Translations under genes and position numbers: made by a program | Source of the DNA: Pelargonium cotyledonis | Taxonomy: Eukaryota > Streptophyta > Magnoliopsida > Geraniales > Geraniaceae | Length of the DNA: 22,665 nucleotides | Assembly: GCA_036897625.1 (NCBI GenBank) | Contig: JAYMTA010000973.1 | Location: 1 to 22,665 of the forward strand | Direction: 5' to 3' | In this document: positions 10,278 through 20,600 of the stretch, in pieces | How positions within the stretch are numbered: the stretch's first letter is position 1 | How the letters are laid out: each line of letters begins with the position of its first letter | The notes under the pieces: generated by a model | The model's database searches: none | What the model saw: the letters and a program-made list of their open reading frames with translations, nothing else | Told to the model about the DNA's origin: nothing

Positions 10278-10730
10278 TATTCTTCTGTTTATATGTACAT
10301 ATAATACAGATTCAGTAATGATATCTTCTTTTATTTATTTTTGTTTTTTAAACTTTGATTAGTCTCTCATTTTCTTTTATAGGTACTGGGGAAGGTGACA
10401 TATGTGTTATTGTTCGGGAACTACTGAAGCACCCACCACGCAATCATGTCGATATTTTCATGTACTGCTTGACAATCGGATCTAGGATTTGACAATTTTT
10501 CCTGAACATACGTGTGATGAAATATTGAAGTAAAGAGACAAGGGAATTATTAAGTTTTTAATTTTAATATAAGCAGTTATTGTTGATATATATAGATTGT
10601 GAGGAGTCTAAGTCAATAATTATATGACTCAGGTTAAACAATTGTTAAAATAGTGTCGACTAATTAAAAAATTGAATCTGGGCGTAGATCGCTCTGCTCC
10701 CACAAATTTATTGGGAGAATATGAGTCGCA
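10278..10730. other. Upstream region of the lipase gene
   Basis: AT-rich DNA where the minus-strand lipase promoter and 5' leader should lie. A TATA-like stretch at 10290-10303 is only about 15-25 bases from the start codon, too close to be called. No other element was recognised. Confidence 0.4.
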
Positions 10731-10840
10731 TTTTTTTTAACAGCCAAGCGGTACTTTCATTATAACCCAAAAGGGCGGGAATCAAAGTACAAAATAAAGA
10801 GTCCAAAAGTACGTAAACAAAGCTAATGGGAGACTGAAAA
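10731..10840 (-). mobile_element. LINE (plant L1) 3' tail, strongly 5'-truncated
   Basis: On the minus strand the sequence reads as a typical plant L1 3' end: TTTGTTTACGTACTTTTGG, then CTTTGATTCCCGCC, TATAATGAAAGTACCGC, TTGGCTGTT and a short A-run (the T-run 10731-10738 on the plus strand). Only about 100 bases remain, a common outcome of truncated reverse transcription. A target duplication was not found. The truncated end abuts the GC-rich interior of the next element, so the LINE appears to have cut or landed beside it. Confidence 0.65.
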
Positions 10841-11485
10841 ATACTTTCTATACTTGAGGATGGTTTGTCGGAGCCGCCGTTCCCTCTAGATCTACAACTC
10901 ATATCTCCACTGTTGCTGCTCCTTCCGTCGTGGAGAGAGGAGGGAAGTCCGGCGAGAGGAGAGGAAGGAGGAACCCTAGAGACGGCTTCCATGGCCAGTG
11001 AGGGCCGAGGCCGGACTCGTTGCTGTGTGGTGCTGGACCACCAGTCTAGTGCAAGATAGAGGTGGGACGCCGGAGAAGAGGGCCACAATGGAGAAGAGGG
11101 CCACGCCGGCTCGAAGAAAAAGAGTTGCAACACTGGAGATCAAAGGCCACGCTGGCCAGAGAAGAGCTGCAACGCCGGGGCTTGGATCCCGGCGGAGCTT
11201 CGACGACAATGGTGAGCGAGAGAGACGAGAGAGATGCCTTCAAGGCTTCAACAGATCTGTTTTATTTTTTTTGTTTAATTTTAAAGTTATGGGTGTGTTT
11301 GGTGAAGTTTATTTTTTAATGAGAAGGGTATTTTGGTCATTTTACCACATTGGACGGAGTTTTGGACGGAAAAAAGGATGGAAAGTTTTGTGACATACTT
11401 TAGGGTTGTCAATAGTTACAAACTAAACTTTAGGGTTGGTATGTGCAAAAGGTGTATACTTCAGGATAGGTATGTGTAATTTCCC
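10841..11485. mobile_element. Second Mutator-like GC-rich element, one end recognised
   Basis: The right end, read on the minus strand, begins GGGAAATTACACATACC and continues with AACCCTAAAGT, GTAACTATTGAC, CCCTAAAGTAT and CCGTCC blocks. These match the left end of the element at 14951, and the subterminal ACCAAAATACCC matches the layout of the 1579-2530 element. The interior (about 10860-11240) is GC-rich with short duplications (GGGCCACAATGG / GGGCCACGCCGG near 11080-11105). The left end is not found; the LINE tail lies where it would be expected. Open frames on both strands (up to 141 codons) are taken as composition effects. Cargo of captured gene origin is possible but unproven. Confidence 0.5.
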
Positions 11486-11750
11486 TTACAATTATAATGA
11501 ATTCATTACAGATGTTAATATTTTGTGTATATTTTTTTATAGTTCAAACACAATATATAACATTCATTTTATTTCTTTTCTTTAGATTTGATGCAGAGAT
11601 GGATCCAGAGCTTTTGTTTTATAGGAGAAAATATCGTGAATGAAATTTTATCAAAGTATTGAATAAAATTTCATAATTTTGTTGGTTGGGGGGAGAGAGA
11701 TTTTGAAACTACCCAAAAAATCATAAGTAATTCAACAAGTCACAAACTGA
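11486..11750. other. AT-rich spacer with a weak hAT-like terminus
   Basis: No gene is seen. CAGAGATGGATCCAGAGC at about 11593-11610 resembles the CAGRGGCGGATCCAG ends of plant hAT elements, but no opposite end was found. A G/A-rich stretch (GGGGGGAGAGAGA) lies at about 11688-11700. Confidence 0.25.
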
Positions 11751-13430
11751 CACATGGCGCTCGAGTGTCCCGTCATTCAAGTCCATGGTCCCTAGACCAT
11801 CCCGAGATCACGAATTCAAGGAGATCACAAGTCTTAAAAAGCCAGCTCCGATCCCACAGGCGATGATCAACGTCGACCAACGGTCCCCGAAGCAATTGCG
11901 CTTGCCAAGCGCCAACGGATGACCCTTGATGCGGCGACGCCCTAAAATCATGAGATAGGCTACACGGAGTCTGGTGCCCGAGCTTAGGTACCTTGACGTC
12001 CAAAATATCATTAAAAGCCAAGCCAAGCTCGCCCGCCCGGGAAGCTTGGAACCAAGGATGAGCCAAGGGACATTCGTATAGATCCATCCAAGACCATCCC
12101 GCCAAGGGATGTCTGTACGGGTGTGTGTGTAGGGTCCCACCCACCAAAAGTTCCGTCTGGAGCCAAGACGTTTCCATCCATGATCGTACAAACGAGATTC
12201 ATTCTGTCTGTGCCTTATTTGTACAGATCCATCCCACTAACGCACGTCCCACGGCGCCCGTGCGTCTCACCAAACGTCATGTGACGACCAAGACATCAAA
12301 CGGACCAACTAAGGTCATGGGAGGATCAAATAGACCAACCAAGGTCATGGAAAGACCGGATGTCCAGCCAACATCCTTGGTTGTTCGTACATCCAGCCAA
12401 GGTCTTTGGTTGTTCGTACATCTAGCCAAGGTTTTTGGTTGTCCGTACATCCAACCAAGGTCTTGGCTTGGTCGTATGTCCCGCCAAGGGTTTGTCACGG
12501 TCGTCCGTCTTGCCAAACCTTGGTGCTTCCATACCTTGTCCCACCATGTCTTAGCCCCTCCTTGGTCCATCCAAGACCATCCGACATCTATTCATGGGCA
12601 TCCTGTCCATCCAAAATATATCTAGATCCATTCACCTTCATTCGTGGGCAGTCCAAGTTCTCGCGAGCCATCCGTGCTCCATCCCATACTCATCCGTGGA
12701 TGGCCCAAGCCATCCAGGTCCATCCAACCTTCATCTGTGGATGGCTCAAGCCATCCACACATCCCCTTTTCGTCCGAGCGACATCTGTCCTAAGCCATAA
12801 AAGTTATCCGGCCTGAGTTGTCCACGCATTCGTCCCGCCACAAAAGTTATCCAGCCCAAGCCAAGCCATGGATCCGTCCATGTAGATCCATCCGTCCATA
12901 AGTTGTGGCATCCATGCCGCCCATAAACACTGTCCATCCAAGCCAAGCCATGGTACATCTCGACCATGGCCAAAACGAGCAATGTTCATCCATCTTGGAT
13001 GGTTCCCAAACCATTCATTCACAATCCAGGACCTCTAAAGACATACGTCCCGGTAGCGACTCATCTCTAAATGAACTAGCCAACCGAAACACCTAACAGT
13101 AAATACTACAAATGTATACGATGGACCACCATTCAAGCCGTCCTATAAGTGCTTTCATTCTTCGGACTATTCTGGAAACACACAAGCCATTTCAAGGCCT
13201 TAGGATGCTATCCCGCGTGATAGAGGCTTACAAGATCTTCGCAAACAATGGGTTTGCATCTCCCCATCATTTCGCAAACCCTCAAACTTAGGGTTTACAT
13301 TGCCCTATACACCATTACGCGTTGGTATCGCCATGTGAGGCGTGCTAACGATGGGTAGACCAGTGCGAGATAACTAACAAGACTAGCCTACCAACAATCC
13401 TAATTCACTGATTACCTACTCCCTAAAAAA
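11751..13430. repeat. GC-rich island of decayed short repeats, possible solo LTR of unknown family
   Basis: The block starts near TGACACATGGCGCTCGAG and is dominated by CATCC, CCAAGG and GCCAAG words in many variants, with a recognisable 29-30 bp periodicity in its centre (12301-12493) and further related pairs at about 12690-12760 and 12795-12865. At 13141-13155 CCTATAAGTGCTTTC could be a TATA box followed by a transcribed part, the layout of a long LTR. No second copy or coding part was found in the window, so the LTR idea is only an inference. The long open frames inside (up to 166 codons) come from the low number of TA-containing words. Confidence 0.4.
12379..12493. repeat. Minisatellite, four units of about 29 bp
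   Basis: Units at 12379-12407, 12408-12436, 12437-12464 and 12465-12493 share the core GTNCGTACATCCAGCCAAGG. The first two differ at two sites, both C against T; the fourth is the most diverged. A related pair with a 30-base offset lies just upstream (12304 and 12334, core ACCAACYAAGGTCATGG). Confidence 0.8.
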
Positions 13431-14850
13431 CGACACCAAAAACTTGGTGTGGAATTCTGGAAAGTGCACCAGAGTCAACCTTGTAATAAATGACTCGTGA
13501 AAGCCTAAGTATCGATCCTCAGGGACTGAATATTTGTTTTTAAGATTGCCACTTTAACTAGTTTAGAATTACTACAACAATAAACAATAATATGGGGGAA
13601 AATTGGTTTTGCACTCAATGTGCGAGTGAACAATTTATAAAACTAAAAAGAAAACACCGAATAGCACAATCACGAGAGAGTGTGGGTTAGGATATGATTT
13701 AAGGAAGATATTATGCAATTAACTCATAAATTAATCGGGTGAACTAGCATTGGAATTGCCCAGCCATCTTTGGTAATTAGTAACCCTTTTTGAGGTACGT
13801 ACTATACTTGGATTGCACATTGGAAATGAATGACTCACATAATATACATCCAATCACATCGTAACACACAATAAACTTAGCCGATCATCCTCATAGACAA
13901 GGAACAATCGGTAAAACAAATTTCACTTTTGAAAACATGCATAATTGAGTAACAAAATCCAAATCTCATACAAAGTAATTGGTCCAAATTCGAAGTTCAA
14001 GAATTATTCAAGCAACTAAAGTAAAACAAGTTAAAACTTATAAAACCCAAAAGAAGGGAACAAGACTAGCAAGCAATTCGATGTGAGAAACAACAAATCT
14101 TTGGCGTTGTCAGGCCTCCCCCTCCTTCAATGGCAGCATAGACCCTCTATTTCTCTCTCTAAATTTGTGTAGAAAAGGTGAATGGCGGCTGAAAAACCCT
14201 AACTTCCTTCTTGAAGTCCACACTTTTCTATTTATAGAAAACAATCGCGGCACTGCGGCGTAAAGTGATTTACGCCTAGGCGTAATTGTCTGTTTTGCTC
14301 GCAGATTTGGTTCTTTGAACAAACGCTTCAAGGCCTAAAAGATCTTGGAAAATTGTGGGCGGCCACTTGTTGGAAAGCCCAAGACTTCTCCTACAACTTT
14401 GTTGAAGGCTTTAATTCTATTAGGGTTTGTTTAGATGGTGAAATTTCTTAATTACCTTTCAAAAGTCATTATATCAGCATTGTGAATTTCACAACTTTCC
14501 CTTTTTGAATTTTCCTTTTGTTGTCCTGTATTAACTTGCTTTGACCTTTACCTATTTCATCTATTTCATCCATCCCGTGCGCCCCCAATGACCTAAAAAT
14601 CACAATAAAAACCTGTCGCACGTAAAAGTGGCTAAAATACAACAAAATATACATAAAACCACCAAAATAAGCTAAAAACATGAAAAACACATTTACACAC
14701 TCGTAAAGGTCAAATAATGTGAAATGTGTGCAAATAACACTATTCAAGCCTAAATGAGATGTTAAAATGCTTCGAAACATGTTAGTTTTAGTATGATTTA
14801 AGGTCAAATAACACGTACAAAAACATGTTATCACAAACTCGCGATAACAC
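13431..14850. repeat. Noncoding dispersed-repeat-like block, family uncertain
   Basis: No gene is present. The opening (ACACCAAAAACTTGGTGT, then AAGTGCACCAGAGTCAACC and CTAAGTATCGATCCTCAGGG) and the later AC-rich tail full of CTAAAA and AACATG words (14590-14830, ending ATGTTATCACAAACTCG) resemble a noncoding repeat type common in plant genomes, perhaps the untranslated part of a large non-autonomous LTR element. This is recognition from memory, not from a search. ORFs of 73 and 121 codons on the minus strand show no family. Confidence 0.35.
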
Positions 14851-14950
14851 CTTTAAACTGTTTTACCACACCCAAACTAATCGTTATTCGAGGCTTGGTC
14901 ATAATTGGCACCTTTGTCTATCTCATATTTGCTAAATTAAAAAAAAAAAA

Positions 14951-16060
14951 GGAAATTACATATGACTACCCTCAACTAACCATGTTTTGTACTTTACTAC
15001 CCTAAACTATTATTTGTAACTTTCGACCTCCCTAAAGTATGCAATCGTTGTTCCGTCAGTGAACTTGAATGGAAATTACTCTCTTTCATCATGTGTCAGC
15101 CACATGATTGTATAAAATTCTTAAATATCTATTTGACCCTTCTTCTTCATTAGTCAAGAACACCCTTTACCAGAAACTTCAAACTACAACCGGATAATTC
15201 ATATTCTAGCCGGATAATTCAAACTTTTGTCGGAAACTTCAAACTCACCGAAATTTTTTTTTTTTTCATGTTTTATTTGTTTGAATTCATAAAATATATG
15301 ATCAAATTTGCACATACCCACTAATTGGTACAAATTGGAACAAATTAACATGATACAAAGAAAAAAAAAAACAGATTTGGTTCATTTACAATTCAAGATT
15401 CACGTTGGCGAGCTGCCAGAGCTCTCTCTCTCTCTCTTGCCCTAGCAAATATTCACGGCCACCAACCCAGCTCCGAGAATGAGCTCGGCTGGCCAAGCTC
15501 GCCGACCACCGACCCAGCTCCGAGCATGAGCTCCACCTGGCTCCCTCCTCGCCAAGCATCGACCAGACCTCTATCTCCTTCTTGTCGATGGCGTGCACGG
15601 TGGATGGTCCAGATTTGTGGTGCATAGTGGTCCAGATCTAGTCGTGCATGGTGGAGATAGAGGAATCCGGCCGCCCGCGAGATCACCATTCGAGGCCAAA
15701 TCGGAGAGCGAGGCCATGACAGAGACGACCAATGACTGGTCCAAATATGGCCGACATAGGGGGAACCAGAGATGTGGCCACAGATCGAGAATGGAAATTG
15801 TTCTCCATCACATTTTGCCGGCGTGGAGACAGTCATCGCAGATCGAGCCCGACGCCGAGCCACTTCCGGTAGTGTCGGCAAAAAAGACGATGGAGTCGTC
15901 GAGATGAGCTTAAAGGCCATGGCGGAGGTCGATGAGAGATCTATTTAGATCTAGTTTACTGCCGTAGGGCCTGGAGCGCGAGCCACTGTCGGATGGACGA
16001 CGATGACCGGAGATGGACGACGACGAGCGGAGAGAGACGATCGGCGAAGAAGACGCCATG
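14951..16060. mobile_element. Third Mutator-like GC-rich element, left end recognised
   Basis: The left end GGAAATTACATATGACTACC continues with GTAACTTTCGACC, CCCTAAAGTATGC and TTCCGTCAGTGAA, mirroring the terminus of the element ending at 11485. As in the other two, an AT-rich subterminal stretch with TTTGACCCTTC precedes a GC-rich interior (about 15405-16060). The interior has a direct repeat at 15459-15533 and many GAC/GAG words. The opposite terminus was not found by 17300, so the element is truncated or its true end is diverged. No transposase is seen. ORFs of up to 155 codons on the minus strand show no family. Confidence 0.5.
15459..15533. repeat. 28-bp direct repeat, 47-base offset
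   Basis: CCACCAACCCAGCTCCGAG at 15459 recurs as CCACCGACCCAGCTCCGAG at 15506; over 28 bases there are two differences. It is a local duplication inside the GC-rich part of the third Mutator-like element. Confidence 0.8.
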
Positions 16061-17240
16061 CAACAACAATTGAACTTAGTTAATATGAGACCCTGATCGA
16101 AAACTCGAATGACGGAAAATTAAATCACCAAAAGACTTGAAGATTTTCTTAATGAATGTCGAACTCCCCGCATGAAACAGTAAACCCTTAATCGTGATCC
16201 AATAAAATCTCCTGCATCACCTCAATAGATGACTCCAATCCTTAAACTTGAAGAACCACTGGAAGAGCCAGGCCTAATTGGAAGCTTTCAGTGCCTCAAA
16301 ATTGCTCAGGTCCTGATAGGACAAGATGAAAACACAAGCAGTGAGAGAGTGCATTGTGATATCAATCACTCTTTCTAAAACGAACTAATGATGGAGGAAG
16401 CTCCCTGAGACCGATTCCCTTGAGATTGCCATAATACTCAATTTCAATTTATATGTTAGGTCAGAAGAGGAATGAACCTGAGAAATGGGGACCTAACCTG
16501 AATCGGTCTAGCAGGCCCTCCAAATGAGAGAGAGGAGGCTGCACGCACGTGATCTGGAGCCCAAACAGCCGGTCCGGCTGCAGGAGACAGCTGTCATTGG
16601 AACATCCATTTGCCCAGGCAACTAAGATTCGATTATTCAGAAGAGAAGCCCCATTGAGGATACCAATCACTCTCGAAGCAAAACCAAACCAAACCATTTC
16701 CCATATTTGTTAGCGCTCCTTGGGATAAAACATTATAGAACCACAGCATGTCGTGAGAAAATGTTTTCTAGCAACCTATAACGGTGGGAGGGAGATTCCC
16801 CATGTATACAACCACCTCGAACGTGTGGTGATCGAAGAAAGAAGTTGGGTCAAATGGACGCCTAGGTTTGACTGGCTCGCCTCTCCATCGCCTAGGATTT
16901 GGCTATTCGCTACGCGACTGCACTCCAGCAACAATGGCGGCAGACGATGGAGGAGAATCCTGCAAAGATCACATGCGCCAGACGATTGAGGAGAATCCTA
17001 CAAATATCACATGCGGCAGAAGACGAAGCTTCAGGCGGCGGCGGGCTACAGAGCAGAATGATACAGGCAAATGGAGGACAAAAGAGTTGGAGAGAGAGCA
17101 CATGCGGAGGTTCTAACGGCAGAGCCGCCAGAAGAGGCTGGAAAGGGACGGACAAGAATGGCTGCCTAGGGTTTTTTTTTTTTGATAAAAGAGTTGTTTT
17201 TTTTTTTTTCCTCCTAGTGGTTGTTGTTTCACACATCACA
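16061..17240. other. Gene-like but unassigned GC-moderate block
   Basis: Composition shifts to that of transcribed DNA (about 16250-17160) but no intact gene was found. On the minus strand a 78-codon frame (16461-16697) starts MVWFGFASRVIGILNGASLL, and the plus strand has overlapping frames of 78-121 codons at 16753-17264. None shows a known domain. On the minus strand AAAACCCTAGGCAGCC at about 17155-17180 looks like a plant 5' leader. Options are a decayed host gene on the minus strand, or captured fragments belonging to the Mutator-like element to its left. Two T-runs (17171-17182 and 17196-17209) lie near its right edge. Confidence 0.3.
16941..17016. repeat. 38-bp tandem duplication
   Basis: Units 16941-16978 and 16979-17016 both begin CAGACGAT and differ at four sites. 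Because 38 is not a multiple of three, the duplication shifts any reading frame across it. Confidence 0.9.
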
Positions 17241-17299
17241 AATCCATTCCAGTCATTTACTTAAACTGAAATTCTTGATTGAACTTTGGAACTCTCCAT

Positions 17300-17409
17300 G
17301 TTGACAGATTCAAAGAGATGTCATGATTTAACTTAAGCTAGTTACAAAAGTCTGGTTGACAGGTTCAAAGAGATGTCATGATTTAATTTAAGCTAAATAC
17401 AAAAATCTG
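17300..17409. repeat. 55-bp tandem duplication
   Basis: Units 17300-17354 and 17355-17409 both begin GTTGACAG and share TTCAAAGAGATGTCATGATT, with about five differences. They lie about 270 bases beyond the 3' end of the minus-strand gene that stops at 17675. Confidence 0.9.
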
Positions 17410-17674
17410 TAATTTTCCATACGCTAAACCAAATAATACTACACACATAATTGACAATTTCTGGTTCACTAAGAAGAATATAGAGAGAGAACACAAATAT
17501 ATGTAACAGAAACCAAAAACAGTATAATTTAAATCTAAATTGTATCCTAATATGCCGTCAAAATTCAATCCAAAATATAGAAGTTGAATGAATAAAAATC
17601 CATAGGTGAGCATATATAACTATGCAGAAGATATTGATATCCACAATTATTTCCTAAGTAATAACAAATGGATC

Positions 17675-20600
17675 CTAGTTTACAGAGTAACAGCATACAA
17701 ACGGTGCCCATAACCCTTTAACTTTCCTCTTCTCTCTCTTTATGTCTGATGGATATCTTGCTGGAGAGTTTGATTCTTTCCCAGTAGTAGCCTGAGATGC
17801 TGGTGACTCGGTACCCAGAATCGAGTTCACTGTAGCGCCCTGAGCGCCATTACCTTTGACTTCTCTATCATCCTTCTCAACTTCTGGTAATGGAACCTCT
17901 TTTGGACTTGGAGACTTTGGTTTGGTTTCAAGGCTGGCCTCACTTATGAGGGAACAAGGAGTGGGTCGTTTCCAAGTGTCTACAGAGCTCCAATTTGTCA
18001 CCTTAGCTATGATCTCCTCATTCTTCTTTCTTCCTGGTGACTCATTCACAACATTGGTAAGAGAAGGGAACCATCCAGCTTGCTGTGAAGCAGACTGTTG
18101 CCCATTCCCCTGGATTTTGGAACTGTCAACTTTTTGCCCAGTTTCAACCAGTGTCAAGAGAGATGGTTGTTCAAAGACATCTGATTTGTCAGAACCTTTC
18201 AGCTTCCTCAAGCTGGCATTTTCTGCTGCTAGTGCTAGGGAATCAGTAGACCGTAAACTTTCAGCATCAATGACTGTTGGCACATCTGATTGGGTGGAAA
18301 GGACTGTTCCATGCATAGAAAACAGACCTTTAAACAAGTGCACCATTGCAGTATCACACAAGCACGCATACGATATGAACACCAACCCAAGAAGAGAAAA
18401 AACTTCTAAACAGAAACTAACTAGACATGTCGTCCAAGCATTTCATCCACCAAAAGACTATTCAATGCCGTTTAATCATCCCTATGATTTTCTTTTGATA
18501 TAAACATTACATAGAAATAGACACCTACAAAGACTTACATGTTTGTCCTCAAATATATGCATGCATGTGTAGTCCATCTCTAAAATAATTTTAATCTCAA
18601 TGATCTTTAGATTCACGGAACCTATGAGGAGAATTTATTATCAAGTTCCAACAACTAGGTTGCAAGTAATACATGTGGTTAGAGAAAATAGGGTAAAACT
18701 CAAAAAGTTTTTTCAATTACTCATTCCGTCCCAAAATGAGTGTCCAATTTTCTTTTTCTTTTTCTTTTTTCTTTTTTTCCTTTGTTTCCCGTAAAAGTTA
18801 AGGATAAATTAGAGTTGGATTTTCCCCTTATATCCCCATGGACTCTTGTTGTAATAAACTTAAGGAGTTATACCTAACTTAAGAAAATAATTGGTAATTC
18901 ATGCATAACTAACTAAAATGGAAAGTGGACACTCATTTTGTGACGGAGGGAGTACTAAATAGGCCAAGCAAGAAGTATATTAGTAATACCAAATAATCTG
19001 TAGTCATCATCTCAGAAAGGCACAAAATTACCTGAAACAGAACCCCAGTGGGCGTCCAAACTATCAGTTCGACTACACGAATCAATTGATATATCCGCAG
19101 CAGCATAATGTTGTTTAGCAAGAGAGCTATCACCTTCTACTTGCAAGGTCTCAGAACCAATTGTAGATGTACCTTCACCAATCTCTATCAGATCATTTTC
19201 TTCAAAAGCATCATCAGAAACGACAGGCTCTTTCAAAATAGAGTATTCTGAAGACTTATGAAAAATTTCGACATCGTTACCATGCTGTGACTTGGTCGGC
19301 AGACTTACCCCAACAATATGCTCTACCTGTACATAGTTGCTGCCATTGATTTGATCATCTGGGCCTTCCTGGATATTTGGAACAACAGTGCCAACTCTAC
19401 TTGAATCTGAAACTGTACCCAAATGAGTACATCCAATTCCTAGTACCTTATCAATCGATCCATCTTTTACATCCTCAGTAGCAACTTGGGATTCATGAAG
19501 GTTGCTAACACAATCAGGAACAGATTTTGTGTCAATTGAAATATTTTCTTCAACAAGTTCTCCAGAGATACTGTTTTCAGATATGTCACACTTTTCACTC
19601 TTACAGTGGTCTTGATCACCAGCACTGTTTCCATTACTCAAGTTGGTTACTGAACTAACTTGGAGCTCGGAAATACTACTAGAAAATTCATGAGCTTTTG
19701 CAGTGTTTTCTGTATTATCCTCTGTAACTCCTTCAGGATTCTCAGTTCCAGCTGTATCGCGCTCACGCTTTTCATTTCTACCCTTTTCATAATTTCCAGG
19801 TTCTGCCAAGTTAACTGAACTGGTTTCTTCATTGACTTTGGCGCCCATGGAAGATTCCACAAAATTCACATCAGATACAACTTCATTAGCAACATCAGGA
19901 AAAGTCATTGGTAATGAGCCCTTGAAAATATCGTGAGGCATTACTTCTTTGCTGAAGGAAACTGTATGGCTTTCAATCATCCCAACTGTCGCAGCATATT
20001 CAGGAACTCCTTCATCTGATTGCTTGTTTTCATCAACTGTGACCATTACCTCTGGCAGACTGGCTTCCCCTTCGAAAGACACTTCTTTGAGTACAGACTT
20101 GGAGTTCCTGTCATCCAGTTTATCTTCCAAAATGGGGATAATTGAACAATTGACCTCAGAATCTTCACTCAATTGCCTCGATTGGAAATTCAAAGAGTTC
20201 TCCTCACAGAGAGCACTTCGAAGATTATCTTCCTTTTCATTAATTCTTTCACATGCACTTAGAGGCTGGTGTAATTTCACTCTTTTGTGGTCTTTAAAAC
20301 CTTCTAGCATGACCTCAGGATGGGCTACTATGGATATATCACCAGGCACAGAAAGCACATGTACAATATCATTAACTTTTTTTCTGTCACCACCCTCAAC
20401 TACGTAACTGGAACTCGTTGAATCTGTTGGTTGAGCAGCAACCACATTGATTTGAGAAGTATCAGATGAATGATCTGAACGTTCAAAAGATCTTATTTCT
20501 TCATAGAAATCACTGGACTTCTTAGGGTTTAACCTTTCAGTCCTCTCATTCTTAGATTGCAACAGTCCATCACCTGACATGGCTTCTGGTTCTTTTGTCG

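Noticed and set aside
10288-10303. TATA-like sequence upstream of the lipase start codon
   Set aside because: It is only some 15-25 bases from the ATG, too close for a usual plant leader, and the region is AT-rich throughout.
10708-11133. 141-codon frame on the minus strand
   Set aside because: It crosses the join between a GC-rich transposon interior and a LINE tail, and matches no family.
11593-11610. hAT-like terminus CAGAGATGGATCCAG
   Set aside because: No partner end or 8-bp target duplication was found, so no element is called.
12379-12493. Regularly spaced repeats that could suggest a CRISPR array
   Set aside because: The units are contiguous with no unique spacers, and the DNA is plant nuclear.
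12125-12625. 166-codon open frame on the plus strand
   Set aside because: It lies wholly in the short-repeat GC island, the other strand and frames are open too, and the residues only mirror the repeat words.
15453-15920. 155-codon frame on the minus strand
   Set aside because: It lies inside the GC-rich interior of the third Mutator-like element, carries duplicated residues from a direct repeat, and shows no domain.
17856-18503. 215-codon open frame on the plus strand
   Set aside because: It is the antisense of the last exon of the acidic-protein gene and runs into its intron.
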